Assembly: GCF_048544455.1 (NCBI RefSeq)
Contig: NC_133526.1
Coordinates: 4,976,001 to 5,040,000, forward strand
Source: Silene latifolia
Lineage: Eukaryota; Streptophyta; Magnoliopsida; Caryophyllales; Caryophyllaceae
Direction: 5' to 3'
Length of the DNA: 64,000 nt
Shown here: positions 31,286 through 42,917 of the stretch, one piece after another
How positions within the stretch are numbered: the stretch's first letter is position 1
Layout of the letters: each line of letters starts with the position of its first letter
The notes under the pieces: generated by a model
Databases searched by the model: none
The model's input: the letters and a program-made list of their open reading frames with translations, nothing else
What the model was told of the DNA's origin: nothing
Made by a program: the position numbers and the translations under genes

Positions 31286-34200
31286 GTATCCTCAGTCTTA
31301 ACTGCCGGGGATTGGGCCACCCCGATGCAGTTGGTGCGCTCCGTCATTTGTTGAGACGGGAGGCCCCGGCCATGGTGTTTCTTTGCGAGACGAAACTCAG
31401 TGGTCGTGAGATGCGGACTGTTCGCGCGAAGTTTGATAGTTACTTTGGGATGGAGGTTGATAGTGTGGGCAGGTCCGGAGGGCTCGCATTTTGGTGGAAT
31501 AAGGAGATTAAATGTGAATTTGTTTCTTCCTCGGTTCACCATATGGATTTCATTATTAGGGAGGAGAATGGGGATTGGCGGGTCACTGGTTTCTATGGAT
31601 GGCCTATGGTTGCGGATCGTCATCTTTCTTGGGAGCTTTTAAGGGTGTTGGGGAGACAGAGCACGTTACCATGGATGTGTATTGGGGATTACAACGAAAT
31701 TCTATACGCTAATGAGATGAGAGGGGGGCAACGAGCTCGGTGGCAAATGAACAATTTTAGGGAAGCTGCGGATGAGTGTGGTTTGGTCGACGTTCGTTAT
31801 GAGGGATATGCTTTCACATGGGATAATGGGCAAGCGGGGGATGATAACAGACAAAGTAGAATTGATCGAGCCATGGGCAATAATGATTGGATGGAGAAGT
31901 TTCCTTATGCGCGGCTTAGACATTTAGAGCGGGAGTGGTCGGATCATTCGCCTTTGAAGTTGATCTTAGACAGGCGGGAGAGTGTTGGGCAGCAGTCGAA
32001 GAGGTTTAGGTTCGAGCAAATTTGGGTCGGGGCTGAGGGGTGCGAGGATGCGGTGGTGAGGGGTTTTGAGCGTGGGGGAATGGATCTTGTGGAGGCGTTG
32101 AACGAGAGTGCTGCGGAGTTACAGGCCTGGAAACGTGTAAGCATCGGCAAAATTGTGAAGTCTATAGCGTCGAAGAGGAGCCAAATTGCGAGACTTAATG
32201 AGGGTGGTCGGTCTATTGAGGAGGTGCGTAGGAGGCGGAAATTGGTGAAGGAAGTTGCTGATTTGTGTCGGCAGGAGGAGCAGTTTTGGAGGCAAAGATC
32301 ACGGGCATTGTGGCTTAAAGATGGGGATAAGAACACGAGTTTCTTCCACAAACAAGCGGGGCAGCGAAAGGCGAAGAATTTCATTAGTAAACTAGTGGAT
32401 GATGAGGGAGTGGTACGAAATGGGGATGAAGCTGTCTCAAGAGTTGCGACGAGCTACTTCACTGAGCTCTTTACGGCTTCACCTCAGCGTGATTTTGATG
32501 GGATTTTTGAGGGCTTGGAGGGGCGGGTAACGGAGGAAATGAATCTACAGCTGTCGCGAAGTTATAGCGAAGAGGACGTGATCGAAGCCCTAAATCGATG
32601 CACCCCTCAAGGCTCCTGGACCGGATGGTATGAATTGTCTCTTCTATCAGACATATTGGCATGTGGTGGGACCGTTAGTTACGAGTACGGTGTTGAGCGT
32701 CTTGAATGGAGCACCAATGCCGTCCGCTCTTAACCATACTCATATTGTTTTGATCCCAAAGAAGAAGGCGCCCGACAAAATTCGTGATTTCAGGCCGATT
32801 AGTTTATGCAATGTGGTGTATAAGTTGATTGCGAAAATTCTTGCTAACCGGCTCAAATTATTTTTAAATGATATTGTGTCGGAGAATCAAAGTGCTTTTA
32901 CACCTGGACGGCTTATCACGGATAATGTGCTGATCGCTTTTGAGATGTTTCATTTTATGAAGAATTCGAGACATAAGGAGGGGCATATGGCGGTTAAGTT
33001 AGACATGGCAAAGGCATATGATCGGGTCGAATGGGATTTCTTGGAGCAGCTGTTTCGGGTTATGGGGTTCCATGAAGGATGGGTGGGGAGAGTAATGACA
33101 TGTGTTACGACGGTCTCTTCAGCTGTCCTTATAAATGGTAATGTGAAGGAGGTTTTCCAGCCAGCACGCGGGTTGAGACAAGGTGACCCACTATCCCCAT
33201 ATTTATTTATCTTATGTGCGGAGGCCTTGTCTAATTTGATGCGTAGAGCGGTCGTGGCGGGATCACTTCATGGGTTGCGGGTTGCAGCACAGGCCCCGGT
33301 TATCTCGCATTTATTATTTGCTGATGATAGCATTTTCTTCGTTAAAGCGAGTGAGGATGAGGCAGCCGAGGTAAGGAATATTTTGGAGCGCTATGAAGTG
33401 GCTTCGGGGCAGAAGGTCAATTTGGATAAGACGACAGTTTCCTTTAGCCGTGGGGTCTCGGAGGAGAGGAAGAATAGCATTGCCGTGAGATTGGGTGTCC
33501 GTGTTGTGGAGGAACAAGAACGTTACCTTGGTTTACCAACTGTTGTGGGAAGGTCGAAGAAGCCAATCACGGATATTGTTCGCAATAAGCTCTATAAACG
33601 TTTGCAAGGGTGGCGTGGGAAAATATTGTCTAAGGCGGGTAAGGAGGTTCTTATAAAGGCGGTTGCCAATTCACTCCCTACCTATGTGATGAGTGTGTTT
33701 AAACTCCCTGCTTCTTTTTGCGATGAACTTAGAGCGATTGTGTCGAGGTTTTGGTGGGGTCAAGAGGAGGGTAAGAAGAAGAAGATCTCATGGGTGTCAT
33801 GGAAACGCATGTGTACACCGAAATGCATGGGGGGTATGGGTTTCCGGGATTTCAATGCTTCGAACAGGGCTCTGTTGGGGAAGCAAGCTTGGCGGTTGTT
33901 GATGGAACCAGAGGGCTTGTGGGCTCGGGTTATGCGTGGTAAGTATTATGGAGAGGGTGGTTTCCTAGCTGCGGGGTGTGGCAATAACCCGAGCTATACG
34001 TGGCGTGGGATTTTAGGAGCTCGGGATGTGGTGATGCGAGGCTTGCGTCGGTGTATTGGTAATGGGCAAGGTTCTATGGTGTGGAGGGATGCGTGGATAG
34101 GAGGCACTCAGACTGGGAAGGTCCTTTCACCGCGGCTTGAAGGAAGGGAGGAGATGAGGGTGGCGGAGCTGATGACGGATGATGGGAGGGCTTGGAATAT

Positions 34201-35354
34201 GGAAAAATTGGAGGAGTGTTTGTTGCCTTTTGAGCAGGAGCGAGTTTCTAACATCCGGTTGGGTCGGCAGGGGTATGAGGATTCGTGGTATTGGAGCTTG
34301 GAAAGGGATGGCGAGTACACGGTTCGTTCGGCTTATAAGTTTGCTCGTAGGGGAGGATGTGGAGACTATGGAGACCTCGGATTGGGAGAAGAGCAAATGG
34401 CTTTGGAATAATTTGTGGAAGGTCCAAGTGTGGCCCCGGATCAAGCTATTCTTTTGGCAATTGTGCAACGACGCTCTAGCTACAAAGGTAAACTTACATA
34501 ATCGAGTCGGTCATGATGATGTCTTGTGTCCGTTGTGTCAGTGTCATGTCGAGTCGGGTCTTCATTTGTTTCGGGATTGTGGGGTAACAAGGGGTGTGTG
34601 GGAGGAGGTAGAGCTGCTGGGTGAAGAGGGACGGGGAGCTAGCACGGTGCGAGATTGGGTGGAGGGGTGTTGGCGTGAGTTAGGGAAGAGGGAGTACGGG
34701 TTTATGATGGTAGTCCTGGGCGGTATGGGAGGCGAGGAATAGGGTGGTTTTGAGGGAGGACGGGTTGAGGTGGGCGAGGTGGTGAAAAGAATACATCGAG
34801 TCGTGGAGGAGATAGAAGGGGAGTTGATGGTGCGGACTACGAGGAGTGGTGGGCGGCGGTGGTTGAGGGGATGTCGGGCGGTGGAAAGGTCCCGATACGG
34901 GATGGGTGAAGCTTAATGTCGACGCGGGAGTGAAGGATGGCGTGGGTGTGGGCATTGGAGTCGTATCGTGTGACGGTGAAGGAAGGTGCTTTGGGGCATG
35001 GCGCATAGTCGGAGGGAAGTGTGGGAGGTACATGTGGCGGAAGCTGTTGCAATCTTGGAAGGACTAGAGCTCGCGGTGGAGAAGGGTCATGACCGGATCG
35101 TGGTGGAAAGTGACTGCTCGCAAGTGATCGAAGCTTTGAGACAACGCAAGAAGGGCCGTAGTTTGTTTTCTTTTATTATTAACGATATTTTACGTTTGTG
35201 TATTTCTTTCATTTCTGTTTCTTGGTCTTTTACGAGTAGGCGGAACAATGCGGTGGCTCATGAGTTAGCACATGTAGCGCCGGTAGGGTCTGGTAGAATT
35301 GTTTGGGTCGATAAGCTACCTGAGCTTGTTGATCGGCTTATTAATTCGGATTAA
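31282..35354 (+). pseudogene. LINE ORF2 (endonuclease, reverse transcriptase, RNase H), frameshifted
   Basis: Starts MSILSLNCRGLGHPDAVG, an APE-type endonuclease (FLCETKLSG, GDYNEIL, RIDRAM, SDHSPL) to about 31970. The RT follows (RPISLCNVVYKLIAK, LDMAKAYDRVEW, active site FADD near 33320), then a zf-RVT Cys/His segment (LCPLCQCHVESGLHLFRDC, about 34530-34580) and an RNase H with EAVAILEGLELA, ESDCSQV and RRNNAVAHELA, ending at the stop 35354. A one-base loss near 32608-32612 shifts the frame at APGPDGMN; further shifts lie near 34350 and between 34740 and 34990, with a stop at 34742. Non-functional. Confidence 0.9.
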
Positions 35355-35406
35355 TGCATGTACCCAGTTGGGTTTCAAAAAAAAAAAAAAAAAACAGTTC
35401 AACACA

Positions 35407-35970
35407 GCAACACTTGCATCATCTTCCTCGCCCAAATTCACGACGTTCCTCCGCCGTTCAGCCGCCAACTTAGTTGTATAACTTAAAGGTATTTTCAACC
35501 CCTTTTACTCAATTAATTCATTTGATTTTATTTCTAGGGTTTAATTTCAATTTCAATTCTTAGGGTTTTGCTTCATTTACTACTTCGTATTATGGGATTG
35601 CCTTTGTGTTATACCGGTCAATTTGGAGAAATTAAGGCAAACCCAGATGATTAAATTGGTTGAATTGAAAACCCTTTTGAGGAATTCAATTAAAAGTTAC
35701 AAATTTTGATTCTGGGTAGTTTGATTTAATGGAAGAACTAAAAGACTGAAGAATATAGCTTAAAAAATCCAGAAAAAAAACACACAAAAATGGAGAATGT
35801 TTAGGATGTATACCTAAGAATTGTTTTTTGTGTTTTAATTTTAGGTTCATTTAATTTAATATTCCCCTCCGTCTCAGTGAGAAGTTATCAAAGCTGTTTA
35901 TAGCGATAAGCATCAAGTTCCGTCATTTCTAAATCGTCTTTTCTAGCTGCATTTTTATCTAACACATTTG
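35407..35970 (+). promoter_or_regulatory. Probable 5' UTR and leader intron of the DEAD-box gene
   Basis: Between the LINE and the ATG. A CT- and ACG-rich stretch to 35488 ends in a donor (aaag|gtattt); the following T-rich DNA has a 'ctagggtttaatttcaattt' context typical of leader introns, and acceptors such as ttttctag at 35946 precede the ATG. A diverged copy of 35425-35540 lies at about 41557-41720. Confidence 0.5.
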
Positions 35971-38900
35971 ATGGAGGAAGAAACCGCTGTAGACAACAAC
36001 TTCCCTTTATTCTCCAAGAAGAAGAATAACAAGAAACCGTTTCAAAAACCAGTACAAATTGACATCCCTGAAGAACCAAAAATTCATCATCACATCGATA
36101 ACGAAGAAGGAACTACCACACTATCCTCAACCTTTACGCAATTAGGACTATCAGAATGGGCCATCAAAACTTGCTATGAGCTCGGCATGAAAAACCCGAC
36201 TCCAGTACAACACCATTGTATCCCTAAAATCCTAGAAGGGCAAGATGTATTGGGACTGGCGCAAACGGGAAGTGGGAAAACGGCTGCTTTTGCACTGCCG
36301 ATCCTGAACAAATTGGCTCAAAATCCGTATGGAGTATTTGCCCTTGTTGTTACGCCCACCCGTGAACTGGCTTATCAGTTGGCGGAGCAATTTCGGGCAC
36401 TTGGGTCATCCTTGCATGTTCGTGTTGCAGTTGTAGTTGGTGGAATGGATATGATTACACAGTTGAAGGCGTTGACGCAAAAGCCTCATGTTGTTATTTC
36501 TACTCCTGGGAGAATTAAGGTCTTGCTTGAAGAGAACCATGATATTCCTGCCATTTTTTCAAAAACTAAGGTAATTGTGATTTGGAAATTTGATTGATTT
36601 ATTGTGAATTGGTTAAGTGGCTATTGATTTTCTGATAGCCAACCCCTATCAGGCTTGTATTTTGGTTTGACTATAAAAAATGCTTGTAAGTTGGCCGAGC
36701 ATCGTGAACATGATTATTGTAAATGAATTAGTATAGTTCAAGATGTAAATATTGGGAAATTGTCAAGTGTAAGCTGTTTTGTTCCATTTGCTCGTGAATG
36801 ATTGAGAGTTCTTGAGAGAGGTTTTAGCTGCAATTTGCGAAAATCGTTTGTCCTCTACTCCTCTCTGTGGAGATTTGAAATTTTTTCTTATGCTGAAGCT
36901 CAACTATGCGGTTTGCGGGTGTCCTTGGGGAAGTAAGGCTAGTTGTTATTGTTGCTATTGGCGTTGTCGGTGTGCTGAAGCCCAACTCTAAAAATAACTA
37001 GGCTGCTCTAGTAGAGGGGTAGTGCCAATCTCAGCAAATTAGCTTCTGCAAGTGTCTTTTTAGAGAAAATTTTCTCTGGATGAACAGAGGTCCCAAGTTA
37101 CATTCTTGCATTTCAATCGTATTTTAATTTCTTCATAAATCACAGTGGATCTTAGTCAGTTAACAACAATGTTTTGTAGGTAGGCTAGTTATGTGTTGGA
37201 TTTTGCCACAAGATTACAAATTTAACTCTCTTTTGTGAACTAATTGGAGATGCGATATGAGAACAAATACGCCCAATCCAATCTACCCCTAAGAATTGTA
37301 CTCTGTATAATATAGTGTGGGTTTTTGAGTTCATTTGAGCTGTCTATTATGCAGGGGTTAGAACTTGTGTAGTGGCAACTTGGTTCTTCCATGGCACTCT
37401 CCATAAAAATCAACTTTCGTCTCTATATTTTTTTTTTTTTTTTTTTTTGCTGAATATCCTTCTTCTTCGGCTGTATTATTAATCGCAGTTCCTTGTGTTG
37501 GATGAGGCTGATAGAGTTCTTGATGTTGGTTTTGAGGACGAACTGCGAGTGATATTTCAGTGCCTGCCTAAACAACGACAAACTTTATTGTTTTCTGCTA
37601 CAATGACCTCTAACCTAAAGATGTTACTGGAAGTTTCTGCAAATAAGGCGTTCTTCTATGCGGCCTATGAAGGCGTGAAGTTTGTGGAATCGCTTGAACA
37701 ACAGTATCTTTTTGTCCCCAAAAATGTCAAGGATGTATACCTTCTACATATAATATCAAAGATGGAAGATATGAATGTACGCTCAGTCATAATATTTGCA
37801 TCCAGAGGAAGGTATACTTCCGTGCATCGTACATTTCTTTTCTTCAAATTTAATTTGTTTGGAAGGTTTTTTACAGACTGGTTAAGGAGTAAGGACTTAC
37901 CCTTTGTTTGGAGGAAGGGATTTGGAGGGAGACAAATTCCCTTTCTTTGGTTAGCTAATTGGAGATGGATGGATTTGGAGGGGAGGGAAGATGGATCCCT
38001 CCATTTCCCTCTTCCAAGGCAAATGATTTCCCTTACAACGTAGGAAACATTTGGAGGGAGAACTCTGATCCTCCGTCCCCCACCCTCTCTTTCCCTCCAT
38101 TTTGTTGTATCTAAACAAACCCTTAAAGTCATGCTTCGTACCTCTTCAATGGACCAATTCTATTTGTAGCTAAAGCCCATTGCTGTCTTGTGAGGCATAA
38201 ATAGTTTTAGCAGCATGTGTTCTTAGGGATCTCCTGGCATAAAGCATAAATCCATTCATTTGCTACTCGCTACACCATTTTGAGTCTGTCATATGTTACT
38301 GATTTCTCCAATCTTCAAATATGGAAGGCTGGTGTGGGTCATTCTATTGTAACTTGCTTTTACTTGTAGTAAACACGCATAACATTTATTGCTGCATTGG
38401 CCAACAGAACATGTCGTCTGTTAAGGTTGCTCTTGGAAGAACTTGATAAAGAAGCAGTAGAACTGCATTCGCTCGAGTCGCAGTCATCCAGACTTGCAGC
38501 TCTAAACCGTTTCAAGTCAAGGCAGGTTCCTTGCTTGATTGCTACCGATGTTGCTAGTCGTGGACTTGATATTCCAACGGTGGATCTTGTCATTAATTAT
38601 GATTTACCAAGGTCATAAGATTTTACAGCTTAAATAATTTGTACCTTTCTGAATTTGTATTTAAAAACCTATAATAACATATTGTGGTCGGTGTTGATAA
38701 TATCTACTGCAGGGATCCTTCAGAATATGTTCATCGTGTAGGGCGTACAGCAAGAGCCGGAAGGGAGGGACTTGCGGTGAGCTTCGTTACAGAGGTGAGA
38801 GCTAGATAAGTTGCTTGTGCCAACTTTCAGCTGTACAACAATTGGATTCTTGCTTTTAGCATGTCATTGTTCTAGTCCTCTTGCTTCTGTATGAAAAAGT

Positions 38901-40958
38901 TTGTGCTCATGTGACCATTAACTTTTATTGCAGAATGATGTGGAACTTGTACACAAAATCGAAGAAGAACTTGGGAAAAAACTGGAAGAATTCAAATGTA
39001 AAGAAAAGGAGGTTCTGGCAGACATTACAAAGGTGAGACAACTAAAAATTCACTTATACTCCCTCCGTTTCATTGATTTCTATACATTTGGTTTTGACTC
39101 ATGTTTTAAAATGGAGTGAAAAAGGTGGGGTAGGGAGACAACTGATCAAGCAAATTATCCTTATACCTTTTTAAGATTCTCATCATAACTCCACTTGCTT
39201 TTGCTTGGGACCCCATTATTCGACTTCTGTAAGGGCATTTGGTATTTTTGTTGGTAAAATTCAACCCATAAATAAAAATGTTAGAATGTAGTGGAATTGT
39301 GATGGAGCCAAAGACTCATTACTCTTTGGTTCTGGATTATGACGGAGTAAAGCAAAATGGCTTACTAAAGTGGCCGCGCTTCTTTTTCTTGTGAAGTAGC
39401 AGTCCTTCGATGCAGTTCTTGACGCAATTTTCATCTTGGGTCATTCGGAAACAACCTCTTTGTGTTTCTAACACAAGGGTAAGGCTGCGTACATCCGACC
39501 CCCCCTTACCCCGCAATTTGCGGGAGCCATTGAGGCACTGGGGTAATGTTGTTGTTGTTGCTGTTGTTGTTGTTGTTGTAATGTAGTGGAATTGTCTTAT
39601 TTGAAAAACGTATAGAAATCAATGGCATGGAGGGAGTTTATTTTAGTGAGTTGACTATTAAATAAGGCGACGACTTGATGAAGAACCCTCAACTACAAGT
39701 GAGAAATTTCCAGATGAACAAGGGTATGGGGTTCGCATATTAACACATGAACTTGATGAAAAATGCGAACATGTTTTAAATATTAATATTGAGGTTGCAT
39801 ACATTTTACCACCTCGTACCCAACCGCTTGCGGACCTTTGAGACACAAGGTAATGTCATTATCATTGCTCAAGGGCAATGAACTTATTTTTCCCTGGTCT
39901 TTGGTTTGGAGAATGATGGAATACATCAAATTGACTCAATCATAAGTCATTACTTCACGTGCTTCGTATATTGGGGATAGAGTAGCACTTGGTCCGCACA
40001 AATCATGAAATCAGTTTCATTAAGGGTCATTTGAAACCAACTTCTATATGCATTCGCAGTTCTAAGATTACGTTGTATATAATTATATATGCAACCCTAC
40101 TTACGTGGCCATAGGCAGGAGCCGTGGAAGCTCTAAGCTAATGTTATTGTCGACTAGTTGTATAGTATTCAGAATATGTTATTATCTTTACCCCTGATTC
40201 ATGAGCCGAATGAAAACCTTAGCCCTCTCAAGAGGAGGATGACTTAAATGATGGGTGCACTAGAACTTTTATGTCAAACCAAATGCCAGATAGAGAAGAG
40301 CAAACTGACTACTTCGCGACAATGTAGCTTAGAACTTAGAAGGTGTATGATAAATTTTGGTTCAATCAGAAGGTAATAACCTACAAAGCGTTTTGCTTGT
40401 GACGGGTACATTTCGTCACAAGCTGAAGACGGGGTAAAATGTAACCCATTTAAGACGAAAATGTAACCATTTTAATTAAAAAGTTACCAAAACAATTTCA
40501 TAAGCTATAATAATTTGTCATTAAAATGGTCACATTTTGTCGTTAAAATGGCGACATTTAGCCCGTCTTCTGCTTGTGACGAAAAGTTTCCGTCTTCAAT
40601 GAGAATTGGTGAATAACCTAAGCCAATCAACAATAAAATATAGACGTTCTGGTCCGTCAACAATAGACACTGGACGTCGGATTGTTCGATGCAAAGTTTG
40701 AGCCAGCTTTTGTGCTTACACAGAGAGGCTTATAAATTGCTGATCACGCGTTAGATGATGCTGTTGTGATAATTTTGCACTTAGACTGCATTATATCTGA
40801 ACAATTTCATAATTTTACAGGTCTTTAAGGCAAGGCGAGTCGCTAGAATGCAGATGCTCGATGATGGATTTGAGGACATAGTAAAGGAGCGCAAGAAACA
40901 AAATCTGAAGACTTCCAAGGATCGGAAGCGAAAAAGGAATCAGCAAGTGAAGGAATAG
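35971..40958 (+). CDS. RH36: DEAD-box ATP-dependent RNA helicase, RH36-like
   Basis: Six coding exons: 35971-36570, 37489-37811, 38408-38611, 38713-38794, 38934-39032, 40821-40958; all introns GT/AG and in phase, giving 481 aa (Arabidopsis RH36 is about 491). The Q motif region ends [10 protein letters not shown]. Motif I AQTGSGKT (about 96-103), [16 protein letters not shown] in [10 protein letters not shown] (about 204-210), SAT in [21 protein letters not shown] and [13 protein letters not shown] (about 382) are all present, so the ATPase/helicase core looks complete. The C-terminus is basic ([13 protein letters not shown]), fitting a nucleolar protein. Arabidopsis RH36/SLOW WALKER3 acts in 18S rRNA maturation and female gametophyte development; that role is inferred from family. 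Start ATG 35971 ([10 protein letters not shown]). Confidence 0.93.
37901..38126. mobile_element. MITE-like insert in RH36 intron 2 (candidate)
   Basis: Imperfect inverted ends: ccctttgtttgga at the left and tctaaacaaaccctta at the right. The interior contains opposed 'tttggaggga' and 'ccctccattt' words that would fold back. No target duplication identified. Confidence 0.35.
39057..39638. mobile_element. Stowaway-like MITE in RH36 intron 5, split by a SINE
   Basis: Inverted ends tactccctccgtttcattga and, at the right, gtatagaaatcaatgg followed by catggagggagt. Without the SINE (39301-39579 plus one duplication) it would be about 290 bp. Confidence 0.8.
39301..39579 (+). mobile_element. Au-like SINE nested in the Stowaway
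   Basis: Flanked by the 16-bp direct repeat aatgtagtggaattgt (39285-39300 and 39580-39595). The 3' half has ggtaaggctgcgtacatccg and ccttaccccgcaatttgcgg, the conserved 3' domain of Au-type plant SINEs, and ends in (TTG)n. Relatives occur at 52372-52625 and as remnants in several introns here. Confidence 0.88.
39660..40155 (+). repeat. Decayed Au-like SINE remnants in RH36 intron 5
   Basis: Two 3' ends are visible: one around 39780-39870 (acccaaccgcttgcgg, then acacaaggtaatgtcatt), and a longer degraded copy from about 39880 (ctttggtttggagaatgatg) to 40150 (ggcaggagccgtgg, then ctaatgttattgt). Confidence 0.5.
40384..40611. mobile_element. Mutator-like MITE with a 9-bp target duplication
   Basis: The direct repeat aataaccta flanks it (40375-40383 and 40612-40620). 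Ends contain gcttgtgacggg and, inverted, ttctcattgaagacgg. The interior has opposed 'aaaatgtaacc' and 'ggtcacatttt' words. It lies in RH36 intron 5, about 210 bp before the last exon. Confidence 0.8.
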
Positions 40959-41071
40959 CTCTTTTTATATACCGTTTTTATTTTGCTGCTTTCATTATTT
41001 AGCTCACTACCTGTTTTAGCTTTTCATTTCACAATTTTGATAAAAATTTAAGAGAAAAAACATAGATCAGG

Positions 41072-41190
41072 ATTAGTGTTTTCCTTACTAAAGCAGGAGC
41101 CGATTTTGTGTTTCCGTCCCTGTAATTTGATTATGAAGTATTAGTGTTTTCCTTACTAAAGCAGGAGCCGATTTTGTGTTTCCGTCCCTG
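41072..41190 (+). repeat. Tandem duplication in the RH36 3' region
   Basis: A 51-base unit (attagtgttttccttactaa ... ccgtccctg) occurs at 41072-41122 and 41140-41190, 68 bp apart and identical by eye. It begins about 115 bp after the RH36 stop and may lie in the 3' UTR. Confidence 0.85.
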
Positions 41191-41556
41191 CCTTAAACTG
41201 TTATCATGGTTTCTTGAAATCACGAAAAAGAACTATCTGGGTTAGATTATAGTTGATGATTTAGCTGGTGCCTGCCAATTTTTTTATTTATTTTTTCCTG
41301 CGGGTGTGTTTAAATTGGTCGAATAAATTGGGTCATTATAATCGAATTGGATTGACGCATTGGCGGGTGTAGAATGCATATATAGAGGGAGAAGAGAAAA
41401 ATTCTTCAGTACAAGCGTGTGTGTTATGATCTTGATGATATCCAAAATAATGTTTTGACTATTTACACCGTCGTATTTGTAGGGTATGCGTGCGGGTGGT
41501 TGCGCACACCGGAGGGGAGAGTGCAAAGGCCCTCCCGAATATTTAAATTAAGTGTT

Positions 41557-41720
41557 ATGCGTGCCCAAATTCACGCAATCACGAATTCCTCCACCTTTCA
41601 GCTGCCAACTTAAATATAGGCTTTAGCTTTATACGGAGTAATAACTAATAAGTACAATAAGTTACGGAGTATATTTAATCTCTTTTACTCAATTAATTCG
41701 TCAGTTTTAATTTCTATGGA
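41557..41720 (+). repeat. Displaced copy of the RH36 5' UTR and leader intron
   Basis: gcccaaattcacg, ttcctcc, ttcagc, gccaactta and cttttactcaattaatt occur here in the same order and spacing as at 35430-35520, with an insertion of 'tacggagta'-type words in the middle. No helicase coding sequence follows, so this is a fragment of a duplicated promoter/leader. Confidence 0.7.
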
Positions 41721-42307
41721 ATATCTAAGAATGGTCTTATCATGTAAACCATTTATGATTTTTTTAAGCGTATTAATGCTTATTTTGCAAAATTTGGATT
41801 GCCGTGACAGTAGGTTCCTCTATAGTCTTAGGTCTCATAGTGCATCGTTAACGCGAGTCCGTTTTATCGGAGAATTTATGATAAACAATAATTAAAGATA
41901 ATATAATATAATATTAGAAAATCTTGTTGCTAGGATTATTTAATCAGATAATTGTGTTTCCTAATTCAGTGATATAAATTATGTGTATTTCTTGTGATTA
42001 CAAACACACGCCAATAAAATACGATTTATAAAGAACTCCCCCGACAATAGTATGACTGAAAATTAGGAGTTTTATTGATTTAGAACCCGGGTTCGAATCG
42101 AGGCAAAAACGGCGAGCAGATGAGGAAGGCAAAACCCAAATTAATACATTTATCAGGTCGTCATAAATATCCGACTCGCTGGAAACTTCGTCGCTACGCC
42201 TTTCATCAATCTTCTATTCCTCCGGTACAGTATATTATTATTTTGATGCATTAGGTATTCAATTACTTTAATTTCTTTGAGACGGTTTTACATTAATATC
42301 GTGTAGC

Positions 42308-42494
42308 CAGGGGCGTCTAATACCCCGGGCGACCACGAGCGGCGGAACCGGGCCTCCACTTTTGGCCACCGAATTTATAAGCTTACTAATAAAATTTAAT
42401 ACAAATCTCGACGTGTAATACACTTATACATTCATATTTGGGGCCTCATTTTTTTGTGGTGCACCGGGCCTCCGTTTACTTTAAGACGCCCCTG
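42308..42494. mobile_element. hAT-like MITE with an 8-bp target duplication
   Basis: The direct repeat cgtgtagc flanks it (42300-42307 and 42495-42502). Perfect start caggggcgtct and inverted end agacgcccctg, matching the CAGGGGCG class of hAT termini. Confidence 0.9.
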
Positions 42495-42917
42495 CGTGTA
42501 GCATTACCTTATTACTCCGTATTAGTTTAAACAGACTATAGACGAAATATCTTCTTTAAAAATTGAACTGTTTTACACATGAACAAATTTACTAAGATTG
42601 TTTATTTACAAGGATAGGCTAGTCTTTTGTATAGGGTTTTACACAATTTGTTACGTAAAACCGCCTTACACGAGTATTTATGATTTATTATGAATATGAA
42701 GTATTCTTTGTTTTGATATTGGAAATACTCAGTAGGTTCCTCTATAGTCTTAGGTCCTTAAGGACAATGGAGTAGTGCTTCCGCCTTGGTTACGGACTTA
42801 AGACTCCTTTTGACCGTTGGGCGTTGGCTGCGTGGATAGTGGCAGAATTAGGATTTATAGTTAAAGTGGCGGGAAAAATTCCTTGCTTTTCGCTGTGAAA
42901 AGTGAAAAATACCTAAA

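Larger units (their letters stand above)
29702..35392 (+). mobile_element. Near full-length L1-like LINE, inactive
   Basis: The 14-bp direct repeat aacagttcaacaca flanks it (29688-29701 and 35393-35406), and an A run closes the 3' end (35377-35394). It has a GGTCTAGGGTT-rich 5' UTR, an intact ORF1, and an ORF2 with endonuclease, reverse transcriptase, zinc-knuckle-like zf-RVT and RNase H parts in order. ORF2 is broken by several frameshifts, so the copy cannot move on its own, but the clean ends and long frames suggest recent insertion. The insertion point is right before the first exon region of the DEAD-box gene. Confidence 0.93.

Noticed and set aside
37495-38043. Continuous 182-codon reading of the helicase exon into the next intron
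   Set aside because: Motif alignment and the GT donor at 37812 show the exon ends at 37811; the rest is intron with a MITE-like insert.
42085-42115. B-box-like gggttcgaatcg
   Set aside because: No A box at the right distance and no element ends; probably chance or a very old SINE.
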